Below, piece by piece: positions 8,345-18,365 of a stretch of DNA of 51,121 bases (positions within the stretch are counted from its first letter, which is position 1; the number at the start of each line of letters is the position of its first letter). The stretch is from an uncultured Burkholderiales bacterium (GTDB lineage: Bacteria; Pseudomonadota; Gammaproteobacteria; Burkholderiales; Burkholderiaceae_C): positions 1-51,121 of the forward strand of contig CAIOTD010000093.1 in assembly GCA_903861115.1 (NCBI GenBank), written 5' to 3'. The notes under the pieces are model-generated. The model ran no database searches, was not told the origin of the DNA, and worked only from the letters and a program-made list of their open reading frames with translations. The position numbers and the translations under genes are program-made.

Positions 8345-9352
8345 CTAACGTTTGTGGTTCAACGCCTCGGGGTTTGCAAGCGCACTGGGCGTGCCCTTGA
8401 TAAAGTTCACGACATTGTCAAAGGCCGTTCCAAAGTACAGCTCATAGGTCTCTTGTTCTACATAACCAATGTGGGGCGTACAAATGCAGTTCTCTAATTT
8501 CAAAAGGGTGTGGCCTTGAAGGATGGGTTCGCTCTCAAACACATCAATGGCCCCCAAGCCTGGACGACCTTTGGAGAGGGCTTGCGCCAATGCATCCGTC
8601 TCAACCAGTTCAGCTCTTGAGGTGTTGACAAACAGGGCCGTTTTTTTCATGCGTGCCAAATCGCTGGCCGTGACGATGCCTCGGGTGTCATCGTTCAAGC
8701 GCAGGTGCACGGTCAAGACGTCAACGCTTTCAAAAAAAGCCTCTTTGCTGTCTGCAACAAGGAAGCCGTCCTCGATGGCCTTCTTTCTAGAACCCTCGCG
8801 GCCCCAGATCATCACCTGCATGCCAAACACCTTGGCATACTGAGCCACCATTTGGCCGATTTTGCCGTATCCCCAAATGCCCATCGTTTTGCCGTGCAGC
8901 ACGGTGCCCAAGCCAAAGTTATTGGGTAGGCTGGCGGACTTCAGGCCCGATTGTTGCCAAACACCGTGCTTTAAATTGCTGATGTATTGGGGCAGCCTTC
9001 TGCTGGCGGCCAGGATCAGGGCCCAAGTCATCTCGGCTGGCGCAATGGGCGAGCCATAGCCTTCGCTGACCACGATGCCTCGATCGGTGCAGGCTTGAAG
9101 GTCAATGTGTGAGCTGATTTTGCCCGTTTGGGAGATCATTTTTAACTTTGGGAGCTTGTCCAAAAGCGCTTTGGTGATGTGTGTGCGCTCACGAATCAGC
9201 ACCAAAATTTCGGCCTCTTTCAGTCGAACGCTGAGTTGGCCAAGCCCTTTGACGGTGTTGGTATAGACCTTGGTGGGATAGTTTTCGAGTTTTTTTGCGC
9301 ACTCGAGTTTGCGAACCACATCTTGGTAATCATCGATGACAACGATATTCAT
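8345..9352 (-). CDS. D-2-hydroxyacid dehydrogenase, NAD-dependent
   Basis: From the ATG at 9352 (preceded by AAAGGTGG) the protein has 335 residues, typical for the D-isomer-specific 2-hydroxyacid dehydrogenase family. The nucleotide motif GIWGYGKIGQMVAQYAKVFG fits GxGxxG, with Asp replaced so that WGRE follows the second strand. FVNTSRAELV carries the catalytic Arg, and HIGYVEQETYE the catalytic His. It is related to phosphoglycerate/glyoxylate/hydroxypyruvate reductases, but the substrate is not predictable. The frame stays open 44 codons further upstream without a good ribosome site, so the longer form is unlikely. Confidence 0.88.
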   Translation of the reverse strand: MNIVVIDDYQDVVRKLECAKKLENYPTKVYTNTVKGLGQLSVRLKEAEILVLIRERTHITKALLDKLPKLKMISQTGKISSHIDLQACTDRGIVVSEGYGSPIAPAEMTWALILAASRRLPQYISNLKHGVWQQSGLKSASLPNNFGLGTVLHGKTMGIWGYGKIGQMVAQYAKVFGMQVMIWGREGSRKKAIEDGFLVADSKEAFFESVDVLTVHLRLNDDTRGIVTASDLARMKKTALFVNTSRAELVETDALAQALSKGRPGLGAIDVFESEPILQGHTLLKLENCICTPHIGYVEQETYELYFGTAFDNVVNFIKGTPSALANPEALNHKR

Positions 9353-9572
9353 TTTCCACCTTTGGACACGTGAAGCTTGTGCGAACAAAAGCGTGTCCTG
9401 GCGTTTCATCTCTCGATGGCAGGTCACGCTGAAGTTCGTTTTAAGGGTTGCCCATTGATCGAATTTCAGCGTGAAGGGCCGCAAAATGAGGCCAAATAGG
9501 GTTCACACCAAGATCCAAGCCTCAATGGGCAGGTCTGAGTGGTCTATTTTGCACGCATTTTGCGCTTGCGAT

Positions 9573-9884
9573 TTAAAAAGAGGCTTTATTTTCCAGCATC
9601 ACGAGCCTGTCAAGCTCGGCACACACGTCCTTCATCGTGCCTGAGATGACCATGCGACCGCTGGACAACTTGGTGTTGGGGTGGTCCATGACGCGGGAGA
9701 CACGCAAGGGCTTTTTGTGTGCAAGCCTTGGGTAGAGCAAAATCGGGTCGCTGGTTTGGTGGATGAATTCGCTGGCTTGGGTGGGCTCGGACCATGAAAA
9801 CTCAGGGTCTTTGACGCGCGTGATCTTGGTGTCCACGGGTGAGCTGGTGAACAAGCGAAAGAGGCTCAATAGGGCAATCGACAT
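9573..9884 (-). CDS. Small conserved-looking protein of unknown function
   Basis: This 103-residue frame starts 10 bp after the lexA stop on the same strand, so it may be co-transcribed with lexA and hence be damage-inducible. The product begins with a short hydrophobic stretch (MSIALLSLFRLFTSS) and continues with a soluble, mixed-charge sequence ending MLENKASF. No motif or family was recognised. Tight coupling to lexA is the main reason to treat it as a gene. Confidence 0.55.
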   Translation of the reverse strand: MSIALLSLFRLFTSSPVDTKITRVKDPEFSWSEPTQASEFIHQTSDPILLYPRLAHKKPLRVSRVMDHPNTKLSSGRMVISGTMKDVCAELDRLVMLENKASF

Positions 9885-9894
9885 GATGTACTCC

Positions 9895-10569
9895 TTACAT
9901 TAACATGGTGTTTCTGATCAATCCAACAGCCAAGCCTTCGATTTCAAAGGGTTCGCCGGGTTCGACAACAATGGTCTGAAAATCCGCATTTTCAGGATGC
10001 AACTCAATCAAGCCATCGACCTTTTTGAATCTCTTGACGGTGACCTCTTCGCCGATGCGCGCGACAACAATCTGTCCATTTTTCGCATCTTTGGTGGCTT
10101 TGACGGCGAGCAAATCTCCATCCATGATGCCCACATCTCTCATGGACATGCCACGCACTTTGAGCAAATAGTCGGGTTTCTTGTTGAACAAACTTTGCTC
10201 GACGTAATACGTCTGATCCACATGTTCTTGGGCCAAAATGGGCGACCCAGCAGCCACTCGGCCAATCAAGGGCAAGCACAACTGAGCCAAACTCTCCAAG
10301 GGCAACATGGCTTGTTCAAAATGATTGGTTTGTAGGTTTTTGAGCGTGGAGGATTTCAAACGAATGCCCCTGGAGGTTCCACTCACCAACTCGATCACGC
10401 CCTTTTTGGCCAAGGCTTTGAGGTGGTCCTCGGCTGCATTGGCCGATTTGAATCCCAATTGATCCGCGATTTCGGCCCGTGTCGGGGGGGAGCCCGTGGT
10501 GGCGATTTTGTTCTTAATCAGATCTAAAATCTCTTGTTGACGGTCGGTCAGCTTGTAAGTGTGGTCCAT
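9895..10569 (-). CDS. lexA: LexA repressor, SOS regulator
   Basis: LexA represses DNA-damage genes and cleaves itself when RecA filaments form. The protein has an N-terminal winged helix ([13 protein letters not shown], then [12 protein letters not shown]), the cleavage site VAAGSP (Ala-Gly bond), the catalytic Ser in VRGMSMRD and the catalytic Lys in VTVKRF. The ATG at 10569 is chosen (224 residues) because GGAG lies 6 bases upstream; the frame also allows a TTG four codons earlier. Two CTG-N10-CAG boxes just upstream show autoregulation. Confidence 0.96.
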   Translation of the reverse strand: MDHTYKLTDRQQEILDLIKNKIATTGSPPTRAEIADQLGFKSANAAEDHLKALAKKGVIELVSGTSRGIRLKSSTLKNLQTNHFEQAMLPLESLAQLCLPLIGRVAAGSPILAQEHVDQTYYVEQSLFNKKPDYLLKVRGMSMRDVGIMDGDLLAVKATKDAKNGQIVVARIGEEVTVKRFKKVDGLIELHPENADFQTIVVEPGEPFEIEGLAVGLIRNTMLM

Positions 10570-10612
10570 GGAGATCTCCAAGAAAATGTCAAATAAAAAA
10601 CCAGTTAAAAAT

Positions 10613-10628
10613 CTGTTTTTCTGTACAG
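10613..10628. promoter_or_regulatory. LexA-binding site (SOS box 1)
   Basis: CTGTTTTTCTGTACAG has the CTG-N10-CAG form of the E. coli-type SOS box. It is 43 bp upstream of the lexA start and in the divergent promoter region shared with the asparaginase gene. Confidence 0.8.
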
Positions 10629-10631
10629 TAA

Positions 10632-10647
10632 CTGTATTTTTAATCAG
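10632..10647. promoter_or_regulatory. LexA-binding site (SOS box 2)
   Basis: CTGTATTTTTAATCAG is a second CTG-N10-CAG box, starting 19 bp after the first. Paired boxes in front of lexA are the classical autoregulatory arrangement. This one ends only 20 bp before the asparaginase ATG, so it could also repress that gene. Confidence 0.78.
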
Positions 10648-10667
10648 TTAAATTAAAAAATCAAGCA

Positions 10668-11726
10668 ATGTCTGCATCTTTTTCAAAAAATGTTGTTGTT
10701 TTGGGCACAGGTGGCACGATTGCAGGCCTCTTGCCTGATGCAAAAGGTCCCAACGCTTCGAGTGGCTACGACGCGGCTCAGCTGAGTGTGAGCGCCATCA
10801 CGGACCAAGCCGATTTGGCCAGTGTTTTAAAGCCATTGGCTTGGGGCCTTCGATCGCAGCAGGTGGCGCAAGTCGATAGCAAAGACATGGACAGATCCAT
10901 TTGGCAAGCCTTGTGTTCGAGCTGTTTGGCGCACATCAATGATCCTTTGGTCACGGCCGTGGTCATCACCCATGGGACCGATACCATGGCAGAAACCGCT
11001 TATTTGTTGCAACGGCTCTTTGAGCACGCTCAAAAGCCGTTGGTGATCACAGGTGCCATGAGAGCGCACAACGATCCTCAAGCGGATGGCCCTCAAAACT
11101 TAAGGGATGCGGTCGACTTTGCCACGCGATTGGCATTGGCCGGGCTTGCTGGGGTCTGGTTGGTCTTTGATGGCGTTGTGCATGAGCCTTCAAGAGTTAA
11201 AAAAGTCAGTGCGCAGTCCAAACATGCATTTCATTCTTATGAGGGGGACTTGATCAAAGAACGAATTGATCCCACCCGTTTGATCGGCATGCACCGAGAA
11301 CCCGCTCAATTTGATCCCTTGCAAGACCCCATGGCATGGAAAACTTGGGTCTTTGATCCCCAATCAGATCCCAGCAGTTGGCCGGTCATTGAGTTGCTGA
11401 CCTGTCATGCGGATATGCTGAGCAGTCGCTATTTGGAATATTTGGTTGATCTAAAAACCAATATAAATCATAAAGATAAAAGAGAATCTTTAAGTGGTTT
11501 GGTCATATCGGGTCTAGGGAGCGGAACTTGGCCCAAGGTGCTAGAGGTGCCGCTGAGGCAACTGCTGGAGCAGGGGGTTTGGTTGGTCTTGTGTTCACAA
11601 GTGCCTTGGGGGCGGGCTCAGCCGGCCAAGGGTGCATTGATCGAGCATGAGCATTTTGTCTTCAGCACACTCGATCCCGCCAAGGCCAAAATAGCTTTGA
11701 TGTTGCACTTGATGGCGAGCGCGTGA
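10668..11726 (+). CDS. L-asparaginase family protein
   Basis: This 352-residue amidohydrolase would convert asparagine to aspartate and ammonia. The first catalytic Thr is in VLGTGGTIAG (residues ~12-21) and the second in VITHGTDTMAETAYLL (~99-114); TGAMRAHNDPQADGPQNL is also typical. No signal peptide is seen, so it should be cytoplasmic. The ATG at 10668 lies immediately downstream of two SOS boxes that face lexA, so expression may respond to LexA. It converges on adk, with only 28 bp between the two stops. Confidence 0.9.
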   Translation: MSASFSKNVVVLGTGGTIAGLLPDAKGPNASSGYDAAQLSVSAITDQADLASVLKPLAWGLRSQQVAQVDSKDMDRSIWQALCSSCLAHINDPLVTAVVITHGTDTMAETAYLLQRLFEHAQKPLVITGAMRAHNDPQADGPQNLRDAVDFATRLALAGLAGVWLVFDGVVHEPSRVKKVSAQSKHAFHSYEGDLIKERIDPTRLIGMHREPAQFDPLQDPMAWKTWVFDPQSDPSSWPVIELLTCHADMLSSRYLEYLVDLKTNINHKDKRESLSGLVISGLGSGTWPKVLEVPLRQLLEQGVWLVLCSQVPWGRAQPAKGALIEHEHFVFSTLDPAKAKIALMLHLMASA

Positions 11727-11754
11727 GACAGCCCCCATCCGCGTCAACAAAAAA

Positions 11755-12411
<657 letters not shown>

Positions 12412-12538
12412 TCATGTCTTTCATTTATTTTAGGAGAATGTCGGGACTTTTTATCGTTCCTCCAACCGGTCTCTGTCAGCGGTGAAGGGCATGGGCTCTT
12501 GTTTGGGCTCTGAGAATCGCACTGGCCACTGACTTGAG

Positions 12539-13336
12539 CTATTTTAATGGATTTGTAAGAAAAAACTGGCGGATTCTGTCTAAATCTTCTTGCGTGTCCA
12601 CCCCCGCATGGCAGGGCAAGTGGGTCACATGCACGGCAATCTCAAAGCCGTGCCATAGGACGCGAAGTTGCTCCAACGCTTCAATGCGCTCCAAGGGGCT
12701 GACCTCTAGCGTTGGAAACGACTTCAAGAAAGCCGCCTTGTAAGCATAGATGCCGATGTGCCTGAGGGCTTGGATGCTGTGCAAAAAGGCCTCAGGCTGT
12801 TCAATCTGCGACCAATTAGGCGTGTCCCGGCTAAAGGGGATGGCAGAACGAGAGAAGTAGTGTGCCCTGTGGTGTTTGTTCAAGACCACTTTGACCACAT
12901 TGGGGTTTAAAAAGTCCTCCATCCGATTGATGGGGTGGGCCACGGTGCCCATGGGACACGTGTCGTGTTGCACCAAGAGACTGGCCACTTGGTCAATCAG
13001 CGTGGGCTCGATCAAGGGCTCATCGCCTTGGACATTGACCACGATGTGCTCACCCGATAGGTTGAGCAAGTCACAGCACTGGGCCAATCGATCGCTCCCA
13101 GAAGGGTGGTCTTGGTCGGTCATCAACACGTCAACCCCGTGGTCTTGGCAGACCTTAAAAATACGTGCGTCATCGGTTGCAACGACCACCCGTGAAGCGT
13201 GACTGAGTTGGGCCCGTTTTGCCACCCTCACAACCATGGGCAAGCCTGCGATATCGGCCAAGGGCTTTTCAGGTAAGCGACTCGAGCTCAGTCTTGAGGG
13301 GATGAGAACGGTGTAATCCAAGGTGGGGCGCGTCAT
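12539..13336 (-). CDS. kdsB: 3-deoxy-manno-octulosonate cytidylyltransferase
   Basis: KdsB activates Kdo as CMP-Kdo for lipopolysaccharide inner-core synthesis. The nucleotidyltransferase motif LIPSRLSSSRLPEKPLADI is at the N-terminus, followed by VVATDD and VNVQGDEPLI with the metal-binding Asp. The ATG at 13336 (265 residues) is preferred, preceded by a GAAGGCGAG stretch. A GTG eight codons earlier overlaps the Trm112 stop and is the alternative. Grouping with lpxK fits a shared role in lipid A-Kdo synthesis. Confidence 0.95.
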   Translation of the reverse strand: MTRPTLDYTVLIPSRLSSSRLPEKPLADIAGLPMVVRVAKRAQLSHASRVVVATDDARIFKVCQDHGVDVLMTDQDHPSGSDRLAQCCDLLNLSGEHIVVNVQGDEPLIEPTLIDQVASLLVQHDTCPMGTVAHPINRMEDFLNPNVVKVVLNKHHRAHYFSRSAIPFSRDTPNWSQIEQPEAFLHSIQALRHIGIYAYKAAFLKSFPTLEVSPLERIEALEQLRVLWHGFEIAVHVTHLPCHAGVDTQEDLDRIRQFFLTNPLK

Positions 13337-13349
13337 GAGCCGCTCGCCT

Positions 13350-13547
13350 TCATCGTTCACATTCCTCTTGACTCAAAACACGTGCTTGGACCTCGAGCAT
13401 GATGGGAATGCCGTCTTTGATGGGATAGGCCAGTTTGGCGGACTTGGAGATCAGCTCTGCTTTGTTGGCCGATAACTCTAAAGGTCCTTTGGTCACGGGA
13501 CAGACAAGAAGTTCAAGAAGTTTGGGATCAATGGTTTGAGCGTTCAT
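13350..13547 (-). CDS. Trm112-family small protein (YcaR-like)
   Basis: This 65-residue protein has the Trm112/YcaR signature: [16 protein letters not shown], then [20 protein letters not shown]. Only one Cys is left of the possible zinc ligands near the N-terminus, as in many proteobacterial YcaR proteins. Trm112 proteins act as partners or activators of methyltransferases in other organisms; the role of YcaR between lpxK and kdsB is not established. The start overlaps the lpxK stop by 4 bp (ATGA), which indicates translational coupling. Confidence 0.92.
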   Translation of the reverse strand: MNAQTIDPKLLELLVCPVTKGPLELSANKAELISKSAKLAYPIKDGIPIMLEVQARVLSQEECER

Positions 13548-14677
13548 TGTTCAATGATAGCCGTATTCGTGGGGTTTGAAAATCCCAAGAGGCCTTGACG
13601 GGTCTGCGCCAAGGCGCGGTCGAGTTCCTCCAAGAAGAGGCTTGGCAAGCTCAACTCGAGCTCGATGGCCAAAGCTTGAGGGTACAAGCGCCACAGTTTC
13701 ACGGCATCCTTTTGTGTACAAACAAGGTGCATCTGGGGGCCATGTGTGGCCTTCAAACGCTGAACAATGGGCGCATAGGCCTCCAGTGGTGCATGGTCAG
13801 GCAAACGCACGCACTCATCAAGCGCGAGACCTTCATCTTTCAGCATCTTAAAAAACAAGTCTGGCTGAGCCACGCCAGCCAAGGCGATCAAATGGACCCT
13901 CGAATTGGCGCTCGAATTGGCGCTCAACCCTTTCAATGAGCAGCGTTGGCCATGTGCATCAATGAGGGTGTGTCCCAAACGCCGTTTGGCGCAAAAGCCT
14001 TCGATTTTTGGCTGCTCACCCGTGTTGAGGACCCATTGAAAAGGAGCACGTTGGCTCGGGTGCACGCCTTGGATCCTGGGCCAAGGTTCTCGCAATGGGC
14101 CGGCGGGCAGGGTCCAGCCGTTGCCAGTCCCTCGGTCATCGAACACGCACACCGTCATCTCGGGTCTGAGGGTGTCATTTTGTAGGCCATCGTCACTGAT
14201 GATCAATTGCAGCTGGGGGTGCATCTGGAGCACATGTTGTGCGGCTTTGAGTCGGTGGGTGCCTACGCAGACAGGCACCCCAGTGCGCTCAAAAATCATG
14301 AGCGGTTCATCTCCCACCTCTTTTGCTTGAGAAAGCGGTGTCACGAGCCTGGGTGCATGTGATGATTGGGTGCCTTTGGGCGAATAGCCTCTGGAGATCA
14401 CGGCCACTTGCAGGCCTTGAGATTTGAAGTGCAGTGTGAGCGCAATCACCAAGGGGGTTTTGCCCACGCCCCCAACAAACACATTGCCCACCACCAGGAG
14501 GGGGACACCCAAAGGCTCGATGGGGACAGCAGGGCGCGCGAACGCATGCAAGCGAAGCGCGTACCAAATCAATTTGGACAGGGGCCACAAAACAGGTGCA
14601 AAAAGCCAAGCCAGTCGAGAGCCTTTGAGCCAAGAGCGCTCAAGTGCCAGTGTCAAAAATTGGGGCAAATTTGTCAC
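13544..14677 (-). CDS. lpxK: Tetraacyldisaccharide 4'-kinase
   Basis: LpxK adds the 4'-phosphate to the lipid A precursor at the inner membrane. The 377-residue protein has the P-loop [18 protein letters not shown] (about 64-81) preceded by the membrane-associating helix ([22 protein letters not shown]). ISRGYSP and ISDDGLQN are family motifs. It lies between exbD and the Trm112 gene on the minus strand, 67 bp after exbD and overlapping the next gene by 4 bp. This is a conserved betaproteobacterial envelope cluster. Confidence 0.95.
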   Translation of the reverse strand: MTNLPQFLTLALERSWLKGSRLAWLFAPVLWPLSKLIWYALRLHAFARPAVPIEPLGVPLLVVGNVFVGGVGKTPLVIALTLHFKSQGLQVAVISRGYSPKGTQSSHAPRLVTPLSQAKEVGDEPLMIFERTGVPVCVGTHRLKAAQHVLQMHPQLQLIISDDGLQNDTLRPEMTVCVFDDRGTGNGWTLPAGPLREPWPRIQGVHPSQRAPFQWVLNTGEQPKIEGFCAKRRLGHTLIDAHGQRCSLKGLSANSSANSRVHLIALAGVAQPDLFFKMLKDEGLALDECVRLPDHAPLEAYAPIVQRLKATHGPQMHLVCTQKDAVKLWRLYPQALAIELELSLPSLFLEELDRALAQTRQGLLGFSNPTNTAIIEQ

Positions 14678-14744
14678 GTTGGGTCGGGCTTAGAGGGGGG
14701 AGGTTCAAAGGTTCAACAAACAGGTGTCTGTGACACCCCTTGGG

Positions 14745-15230
14745 TCATCGTTTGCTGGCACCCATTTGGGCGGGCGCATCGGTGGCGAAAGCAATGTTGT
14801 TGAGTTGGTTCTTTTGAGCCGCAGAGAGCGCTTGAATGACGAATTGGTGCGGCGTTTGTGCATCGGCATAGATCACGACCAGGGGTTGCTCAATGCCGGC
14901 CGCGGCGCTCAGAAGTGCCCCTTCAAGTTCTTGCACCGTGAGTCCGGATGGGTTCTTTTCTGAGCCCGTGTTCAATGCGCTGACTGGCGCATCGGTGTTG
15001 TCTTTTCCTTGGACAAAGAAGCGCCCCGAGGCGTTGATTTGAATGGCGATTTGCTGGGCCTTGTTGGACGCATTTTGTGCTTGCGCTTTGGGCAAACTGA
15101 TGTTGAGTTGGGCGTTCTTGCTGAAACTGGTGGTGAGCATGAGGAAAATCAAAATCACAAGCAAGACATCAATGAACGGGATCAGGTTGATCTCCGGTTC
15201 AGGGGTTTTATGGGTTTGAAATTTCAGCAT
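14745..15230 (-). CDS. exbD: ExbD/TolR-family proton-channel subunit
   Basis: This 161-residue protein has one N-terminal membrane helix with the key Asp (LIPFIDVLLVILIFLMLTT, residues ~16-34) and a periplasmic domain. It is the usual partner of the ExbB-like protein encoded just upstream (66 bp gap). The pair converts proton motive force into work on TonB or a related protein; no tonB gene is adjacent here. This is the housekeeping copy embedded in the lpxK-kdsB cluster, distinct from the AT-rich energiser near 47-49 kb. Confidence 0.92.
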   Translation of the reverse strand: MLKFQTHKTPEPEINLIPFIDVLLVILIFLMLTTSFSKNAQLNISLPKAQAQNASNKAQQIAIQINASGRFFVQGKDNTDAPVSALNTGSEKNPSGLTVQELEGALLSAAAGIEQPLVVIYADAQTPHQFVIQALSAAQKNQLNNIAFATDAPAQMGASKR

Positions 15231-15296
15231 GGGTGCCTCGCAGCGGGGTGCATGTTCAATGGGCGAAACGTCGGCGTCACGGTCAACCTGTCGCTT

Positions 15297-15962
15297 TCAA
15301 TTCGAGGACTCGATGTGCAGTCGGGCCAAGAGCAGTCGCTCGCTGGCGACCTCGAGTTGAACCATCAAGCCATCGACCTTTGAGCGAAAGGTTCTCCAAG
15401 CAATCAAAGCGGGAATGGCAATCACGAGTCCCATGGCGGTGTTGTACAAGGCCATGGAGATGCCAAGTCCCAAGTCGGCGGGCTGGCTGCCGGATGTGGA
15501 CTGAGACGCGAAGATCTCAATCATGCCAATGACGGTGCCAAGCAGACCCAAAAGCGGTGAGGCCGAGGCGAGGGTGGCCAATGCAGAGAGGTTCTTTTCA
15601 AGTTGGGCGGCAATTTCTTTGCCCTTGCTTTCGAGTTGAAAGGCCAAGGTGCGCTCAAAATTGGTGTCGTGCGGGTTTTTTTGCAAGGCCAAACCTTCGA
15701 CGATCAGTTGGCCCAAGAAAGACTGTGTCTTTAAATTCTCAATTTCATTGATGCTCAAGGGCCGGCTTTGTATTTGCTCCAAGACGTCTTCCAGCAAGTC
15801 GCTGGGCGCAATCTTTTTTGTTTGTAAATTGACACCCCGTTCGATGATAATGGCCAAAGCCAAGACAGAGCAAAGGAGCAAAGGCCAAATGGGCCAGCCG
15901 GCGGCTTGAATAATGGACAACAAAGAGGGGTCTCCAAAAAGAGGGGGCGCTGCATGCTGCAC
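15297..15962 (-). CDS. exbB: ExbB/TolQ/MotA-family proton-channel subunit
   Basis: This 221-residue membrane protein has three hydrophobic segments: near residues 17-36 (AGWPIWPLLLCSVLALAIII), ~140-160 (ASPLLGLLGTVIGMIEIF) and ~175-200 (MALYNTAMGLVIAIPALIAW). The GLLGTVIGM motif is the family hallmark. It is the first gene of the run exbB-exbD-lpxK-Trm112-kdsB on the minus strand. The promoter should lie in the 276-bp divergent region shared with xseA. Confidence 0.92.
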   Translation of the reverse strand: MQHAAPPLFGDPSLLSIIQAAGWPIWPLLLCSVLALAIIIERGVNLQTKKIAPSDLLEDVLEQIQSRPLSINEIENLKTQSFLGQLIVEGLALQKNPHDTNFERTLAFQLESKGKEIAAQLEKNLSALATLASASPLLGLLGTVIGMIEIFASQSTSGSQPADLGLGISMALYNTAMGLVIAIPALIAWRTFRSKVDGLMVQLEVASERLLLARLHIESSN

Positions 15963-15995
15963 AGCCGCAGCACCTGTTCATGAACCAAGCAGCTA

Positions 15996-16047
15996 TTATC
16001 CACGAGCCGAGGATCTTCACAAATAAAGTGGACAACTTTGTGGATAA
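15996..16047. promoter_or_regulatory. Cluster of DnaA-box-like 9-mers
   Basis: TTATCCACG on the plus strand (15996-16004), a perfect TTATCCACA on the minus strand (16039-16047) and TTGTCCACT on the minus strand (16027-16035) lie within 52 bp. They are immediately upstream of exbB in the divergent region with xseA. They could be DnaA regulatory sites. An origin is not supported, as no dnaA/dnaN genes or AT-rich unwinding region are evident. The rest of 15963-16238 shows no gene. Confidence 0.35.
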
Positions 16048-16238
16048 CTTTGTTTATTGTAGGAAAAAGCAAGGCAATTCGCGCCTTTACACAAAACGGT
16101 CATAATTTAAGCATAAATTAATCTTTAAAAATCAATGACTTACAATGACGGCTCGTGATATTTGGGCGGTTGGGCTGGAAATGGCCGAAGCTTACTTTAA
16201 GTCGCGACGAAGTTAACAAGATAGGGGTCTGACGCCGC

Positions 16239-17588
16239 ATGAACACTCGTTTTCAGTTTGAAGAGTCAAGAAACACGCCAAGAATTTGGGCTGTTGGTGA
16301 ATTGTGTGTCCTGATTGCTGACGTTCTTCAGGCCAAATTCAATCCCGTACAAGTTCAGGGCGAGGTTTCCAGCTTCGCAAGGGCCAGCAGTGGGCACTGT
16401 TACTTCAACTTAAAGGATGAAAGTGGTCAATTGCGTTGCGCGATGTTCAAACGTGCGGCCTCGCAACTCGAGCGTCCTTTAAGGGATGGTGATTTGGTCG
16501 TTGCGAAGGGCAATTTGGGTGTTTATGCCGGTCGAGGTGATTTGCAGCTGATTGTCGAATCGGTACAAATGGCAGGGCAAGGCAATTTGTACGAGGAGTT
16601 TTTAAAGATCAAGGCCAAGCTCATGGCTGAGGGTCTTTTTGACGCCGATAAAAAAAGACCCATTCCCATGTACCCCAAGGGCATTGGTGTGGTGACTTCG
16701 CTTGGGGCTGCTGCGTTTCAAGATGTCTTGATCGCTTTAAAGCGTCGCGTGCCCCACATCCCCGTGGTGCTGGCACCGGCCTTGGTGCAGGGACAAGAGG
16801 CGCCAAGGAGCATTGCACAAGCGCTCAGGAGTTTGTATGACAGACAAGACATTGACGTGATCTTGTTGGTCCGAGGCGGTGGTTCCGTGGAGGATTTGTG
16901 GTGCTTTAACGATGAGAGACTGGCCCGGGTCGTGGCACAAAGTCCTTTGCCACTCATCAGCGGTGTGGGTCATGAAACGGACTTCACCATTGTGGACTTT
17001 TGTGCCGATCTCAGAGCGGCCACCCCCACCGCTGCGGCTGAACTCGTGGCCACGCCCACCGATCAAATGTTCAATGAGCTGCAGGCCTATCAGCTCATGA
17101 TGACCAGGCTCATGAACACTCGACTTGATCGAGACGCCCAAGTCTTGGATACCTTGCAATTAAAACTGGGGCGCCCCTCTTTGTACATGTCCAAGGAGCG
17201 CTCAAAGCTCGACTTGATGGAGCACAAGTTGCTCCCAAGCCTCGTTCGCGCTCAAGAAAGAGCCCAGGCCAAGCTCTTGATGGCCGAGCAGCGCTTGGCA
17301 CCCAGTTTGAGCTTGGGCTTTGAGAGGGCTCAAACTGCGCTGCACCAGCTCTCGACTCGGCTCGTTGCTGCGAAGGACGGACGGATGAAGGCGCACGAGG
17401 AAAGCCTCGCGCGTGCTCAGTTGCGGCTTCAATTGCTCGACCCCTCCTTGGTCTTGCAAAGAGGCTTTGCTTGGCTCAGCGATGAAAACGGGGTGCCTGT
17501 GACGAGCCGTCAAAGTGTTCAAGTCGGCCAGGTGCTTGCTGCGCAGTTGAGCGATGGCGCTTTGCAGGTCAAGGTTTTGGCCGAGTGA
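16239..17588 (+). CDS. xseA: Exodeoxyribonuclease VII large subunit
   Basis: This 449-residue subunit of the single-strand DNA exonuclease VII works with XseB. The N-terminal OB-fold (about 12-110) includes VQVQGEVSSFARASSGHCYFNLKDE split over two strands. The catalytic domain shows GIGVVTSLGAAAFQDVL, LLVRGGGSVEDLWCFNDE, and GVGHETDFTIVDFCADLRAATPTAAAE, which carry conserved His and Asp residues. A long coiled-coil C-terminal part follows. The ATG at 16239 is used. xseB is not next to it. sodB follows on the same strand, 143 bp later. Confidence 0.95.
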   Translation: MNTRFQFEESRNTPRIWAVGELCVLIADVLQAKFNPVQVQGEVSSFARASSGHCYFNLKDESGQLRCAMFKRAASQLERPLRDGDLVVAKGNLGVYAGRGDLQLIVESVQMAGQGNLYEEFLKIKAKLMAEGLFDADKKRPIPMYPKGIGVVTSLGAAAFQDVLIALKRRVPHIPVVLAPALVQGQEAPRSIAQALRSLYDRQDIDVILLVRGGGSVEDLWCFNDERLARVVAQSPLPLISGVGHETDFTIVDFCADLRAATPTAAAELVATPTDQMFNELQAYQLMMTRLMNTRLDRDAQVLDTLQLKLGRPSLYMSKERSKLDLMEHKLLPSLVRAQERAQAKLLMAEQRLAPSLSLGFERAQTALHQLSTRLVAAKDGRMKAHEESLARAQLRLQLLDPSLVLQRGFAWLSDENGVPVTSRQSVQVGQVLAAQLSDGALQVKVLAE

Positions 17589-17731
17589 CCCCAAGTGGGG
17601 GGGGCAGCGGGGGCATGGACGGTCCCAAGGGCAAGGCCCGTCAAAAGCCCCTGCAGATTTGAATTTTTTGGGTTATCGTTTAAACTCAGCGTTTTTCATC
17701 CACTTAATTTCAACTCGATTCGAAGGAACTT

Positions 17732-18313
17732 ATGGAACACCAGTTGCCCGCTTTGCCTTATGCCATTGATGCTTTGGCCCCTCACTATTCAAAAGAAACG
17801 CTAGAGTTTCACCACGGAAAGCACCACAACGCGTATGTGGTCAACCTGAACAACTTGCAAAAAGGCACCGAGTTCGAGAGCTTGAGTCTTGAAGAGATCA
17901 TCAAAAAGTCCAGCGGTGGTGTTTACAACAACGCGGCCCAAATTTGGAACCACACGTTCTTTTGGAATTGCATGAAGCCCAGTGGTGGCGGCGAGCCCAC
18001 AGGCGCGCTTTTGGCCGCCATCAATGCCAAGTGGGGCACTTTCGCTGCCTTCAAGGAAGCCTTTGTCAAATCAGCCGTGGGCAACTTCGGTTCGGGTTGG
18101 ACTTGGTTGGTTAAAAAGCCTGACGGCACTTTGGACATTGTCAACACAGGCGCGGCTGGTACGCCCTTGACCACGGCAGACAAGGCCTTGTTGACCGTTG
18201 ACGTGTGGGAGCATGCCTACTACATCGATTACCGCAACTTGCGTCCCAAATTCGTCGAGACCTACCTCGAGCACTTGGTCAACTGGGACTTTGTGCAAGC
18301 CAACTTCGCTTGA
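17732..18313 (+). CDS. sodB: Superoxide dismutase, iron type
   Basis: SodB converts superoxide to peroxide and oxygen in the cytoplasm. The 193-residue length and the N-terminus ([16 protein letters not shown]) match Fe-SOD. The metal ligands are visible: His in HHGKHHNAY (~27), His in WNHTFFWN (~74), and Asp and His in [11 protein letters not shown] (~157/161). [10 protein letters not shown] is characteristic of the iron form. The ribosome site AAGGA precedes the ATG. A strong bidirectional hairpin terminator follows. Confidence 0.96.
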   Translation: MEHQLPALPYAIDALAPHYSKETLEFHHGKHHNAYVVNLNNLQKGTEFESLSLEEIIKKSSGGVYNNAAQIWNHTFFWNCMKPSGGGEPTGALLAAINAKWGTFAAFKEAFVKSAVGNFGSGWTWLVKKPDGTLDIVNTGAAGTPLTTADKALLTVDVWEHAYYIDYRNLRPKFVETYLEHLVNWDFVQANFA

Positions 18314-18365
18314 GCAGAGCCCTCCTTTGCAGGTGTCTAGTTCTTAGGCGCACGCAAAGGGTTTC

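Noticed and set aside
8088-8348. 86-codon plus-strand frame upstream of the Bug-protein gene
   Set aside because: No recognisable motif and no ribosome site; treated as chance.
15996-16047. Possible replication origin
   Set aside because: DnaA-like boxes alone are not enough: no dnaA, dnaN, gidA or parAB genes and no long AT-rich stretch are nearby.
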